A stretch of 24,145 nucleotides of DNA from Tharpella sp964457755 (GTDB lineage: Bacteria > Desulfobacterota > Anaeroferrophillalia > Anaeroferrophillales > Tharpellaceae). Positions 23,367-24,145 of this stretch are shown one piece after another (within the stretch, counting starts at the first letter, position 1; each line of letters opens with the position of its first letter). The DNA lies in the NCBI GenBank assembly GCA_964457755.1, contig CAYWGC010000046.1, positions 1-24,145 of the forward strand. The letters are read 5' to 3'. A program made the translations under genes and the position numbers. The notes beneath the pieces were generated by a model. The model saw only the letters and a list, made by a program, of their open reading frames with translations. It was not told the origin of the DNA and did not search any database.

Positions 23367-24116
23367 ATGAAATTCTTACTCTATGCCATTGTTCCCAGTT
23401 TGGAAGATCAACAGCCTCAAGTTCTGGCAGGCATTGATGGCCGGCCTGTCTTTTTCATCCAGAAAGACGGAGTCGGTGCTGCAGTTTCCAGATTGGAAAA
23501 TACTGTTCAGGCCCCGGAGATCACTCATATACTGACCTACCAGAAGGTTATTGAGACACTTCATAATAAAAGTTCGGTTATTCCAATGCGCTATGGGTGC
23601 CTGTTTGAAAACGAACCGCAGATCACCAAAATGTTAGAAGAACATGGCAATGAATACCGGGTACTTCTTAAAGAACTTGAGGGCTGCGTCGAGATGGGAA
23701 TTCGTATCCTTGTGCCGGACATCAATTCTCCGCATTCAGTGCGTGATGGAGAAGAGGCCAATTTAAAGGACACGAAACCGCTAACGCCGGGTCATGAATA
23801 TCTTGCGGCTCTTAAAGCCAGATACGGACCGGATCAACAGTTTGCCAAAGAAATGACCCAGATGTCCCAACAATGTCGAACGGCTTTTTCCGGATTGTTC
23901 GTGAAGTATAAAGAGGAATATACTCGGCCCTTGAAACAGCAATCCACATTCCAGAATATTTATTCGTTATTTTTTCTCGTACCAAGAGAAAGTGTTGCGG
24001 CTTTTCACATTACTTTTCAGGATTTATGTCGCAGGCAGACATATAAACTCCTATTAAGCGGCCCCTGGCCACCCTATAACTTTGTACTGCCAGACAATTT
24101 ACCGTCAGGGGACTGA
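23367..24116 (+). CDS. gvpL/F: Gas vesicle protein GvpL/GvpF family (second copy)
   Basis: The product is 249 aa from the ATG at 23367; a GTG at 23361 would add two residues. There is no strong ribosome binding site for either. It carries the same marks as the preceding gene: KFLLYAIVPS at the start, VIPMRYGCLFEN in the first half, helical middle, and LLSGPWPPYNF (GPWPPYNF at 232-239) at the end. The two proteins are paralogues but clearly diverged, which fits distinct GvpF-like and GvpL-like roles rather than a recent duplication. Only 29 bases follow before the window ends, so the locus, including the missing gvpA, may continue beyond. Confidence 0.88.
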   Translation: MKFLLYAIVPSLEDQQPQVLAGIDGRPVFFIQKDGVGAAVSRLENTVQAPEITHILTYQKVIETLHNKSSVIPMRYGCLFENEPQITKMLEEHGNEYRVLLKELEGCVEMGIRILVPDINSPHSVRDGEEANLKDTKPLTPGHEYLAALKARYGPDQQFAKEMTQMSQQCRTAFSGLFVKYKEEYTRPLKQQSTFQNIYSLFFLVPRESVAAFHITFQDLCRRQTYKLLLSGPWPPYNFVLPDNLPSGD

Positions 24117-24145
24117 TTTTATTATTATTTGAGTAAGCTAATCAT
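24117..24145. other. End of window, non-coding
   Basis: These 29 A/T-rich bases after the last GvpL/F stop show no start codon with a ribosome binding site and no terminator. Confidence 0.4.

Overview
The window looks like a chromosomal segment of a Gram-negative, probably anaerobic deltaproteobacterium in the broad sense (Desulfobacterota or Desulfuromonadota). This is inferred, not proven. The reasons are a TonB-dependent outer-membrane receptor, system II (CcsA/ResB-type) cytochrome c assembly relatives, an octaheme c-type cytochrome of the hydroxylamine oxidoreductase family, a PhnD-PAS-histidine kinase-receiver hybrid sensor and a bacterial gas vesicle locus. No rRNA, tRNA, CRISPR array, insertion sequence or phage gene was seen.

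Region 1 (149-7933, all +) is a tight, mostly overlapping gene set. It holds a CcsA-like and a short ResB-like membrane protein, a TonB-dependent receptor, a periplasmic binding protein, a FecCD/BtuC-type permease, its ATPase, a THEP1-type NTPase and a DUF4213/DUF364 protein ('putative heavy-metal chelation' fold). Together they look like an outer-to-inner-membrane uptake route for a metal, metallophore, heme or corrinoid. The substrate cannot be read from the sequence. A 26-bp perfect palindrome separates the first two genes.

Region 2 (7938-13631) holds ordinary envelope and respiratory genes: a diacylglycerol kinase on the minus strand, a large MscS-family channel followed by an overlapping 56-codon gene missed by usual length cut-offs, a PsiE-family protein, and the octaheme cytochrome. 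The cytochrome gene is closed by a strong intrinsic terminator.

Region 3 (13709-16072) is a hybrid sensor kinase that looks damaged or remodelled. Its PhnD-like sensor domain and its ATPase/receiver boundary each lack a large internal block, in frame both times. The receiver has Asn where the phosphorylated Asp belongs.

Region 4 (16163-24116 and probably beyond) is a gas vesicle accessory locus. In order it has a GvpL/F protein fused to a C-terminal J domain; a 222-aa protein with paired xxxH motifs reminiscent of the TraB/TIKI fold; an NtrC-type sigma-54 activator; a GvpH small heat-shock-like protein that overlaps the activator gene; a Cdc48/VAT-type double AAA+ ATPase; and two more GvpL/F proteins. 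The structural gene gvpA is not in the window. Three different chaperone modules (J domain, alpha-crystallin, Cdc48 unfoldase) encoded together with three GvpL/F paralogues suggest a chaperone-heavy gas vesicle assembly or turnover machine under two-component, sigma-54-type control. This is the most interesting part of the window.
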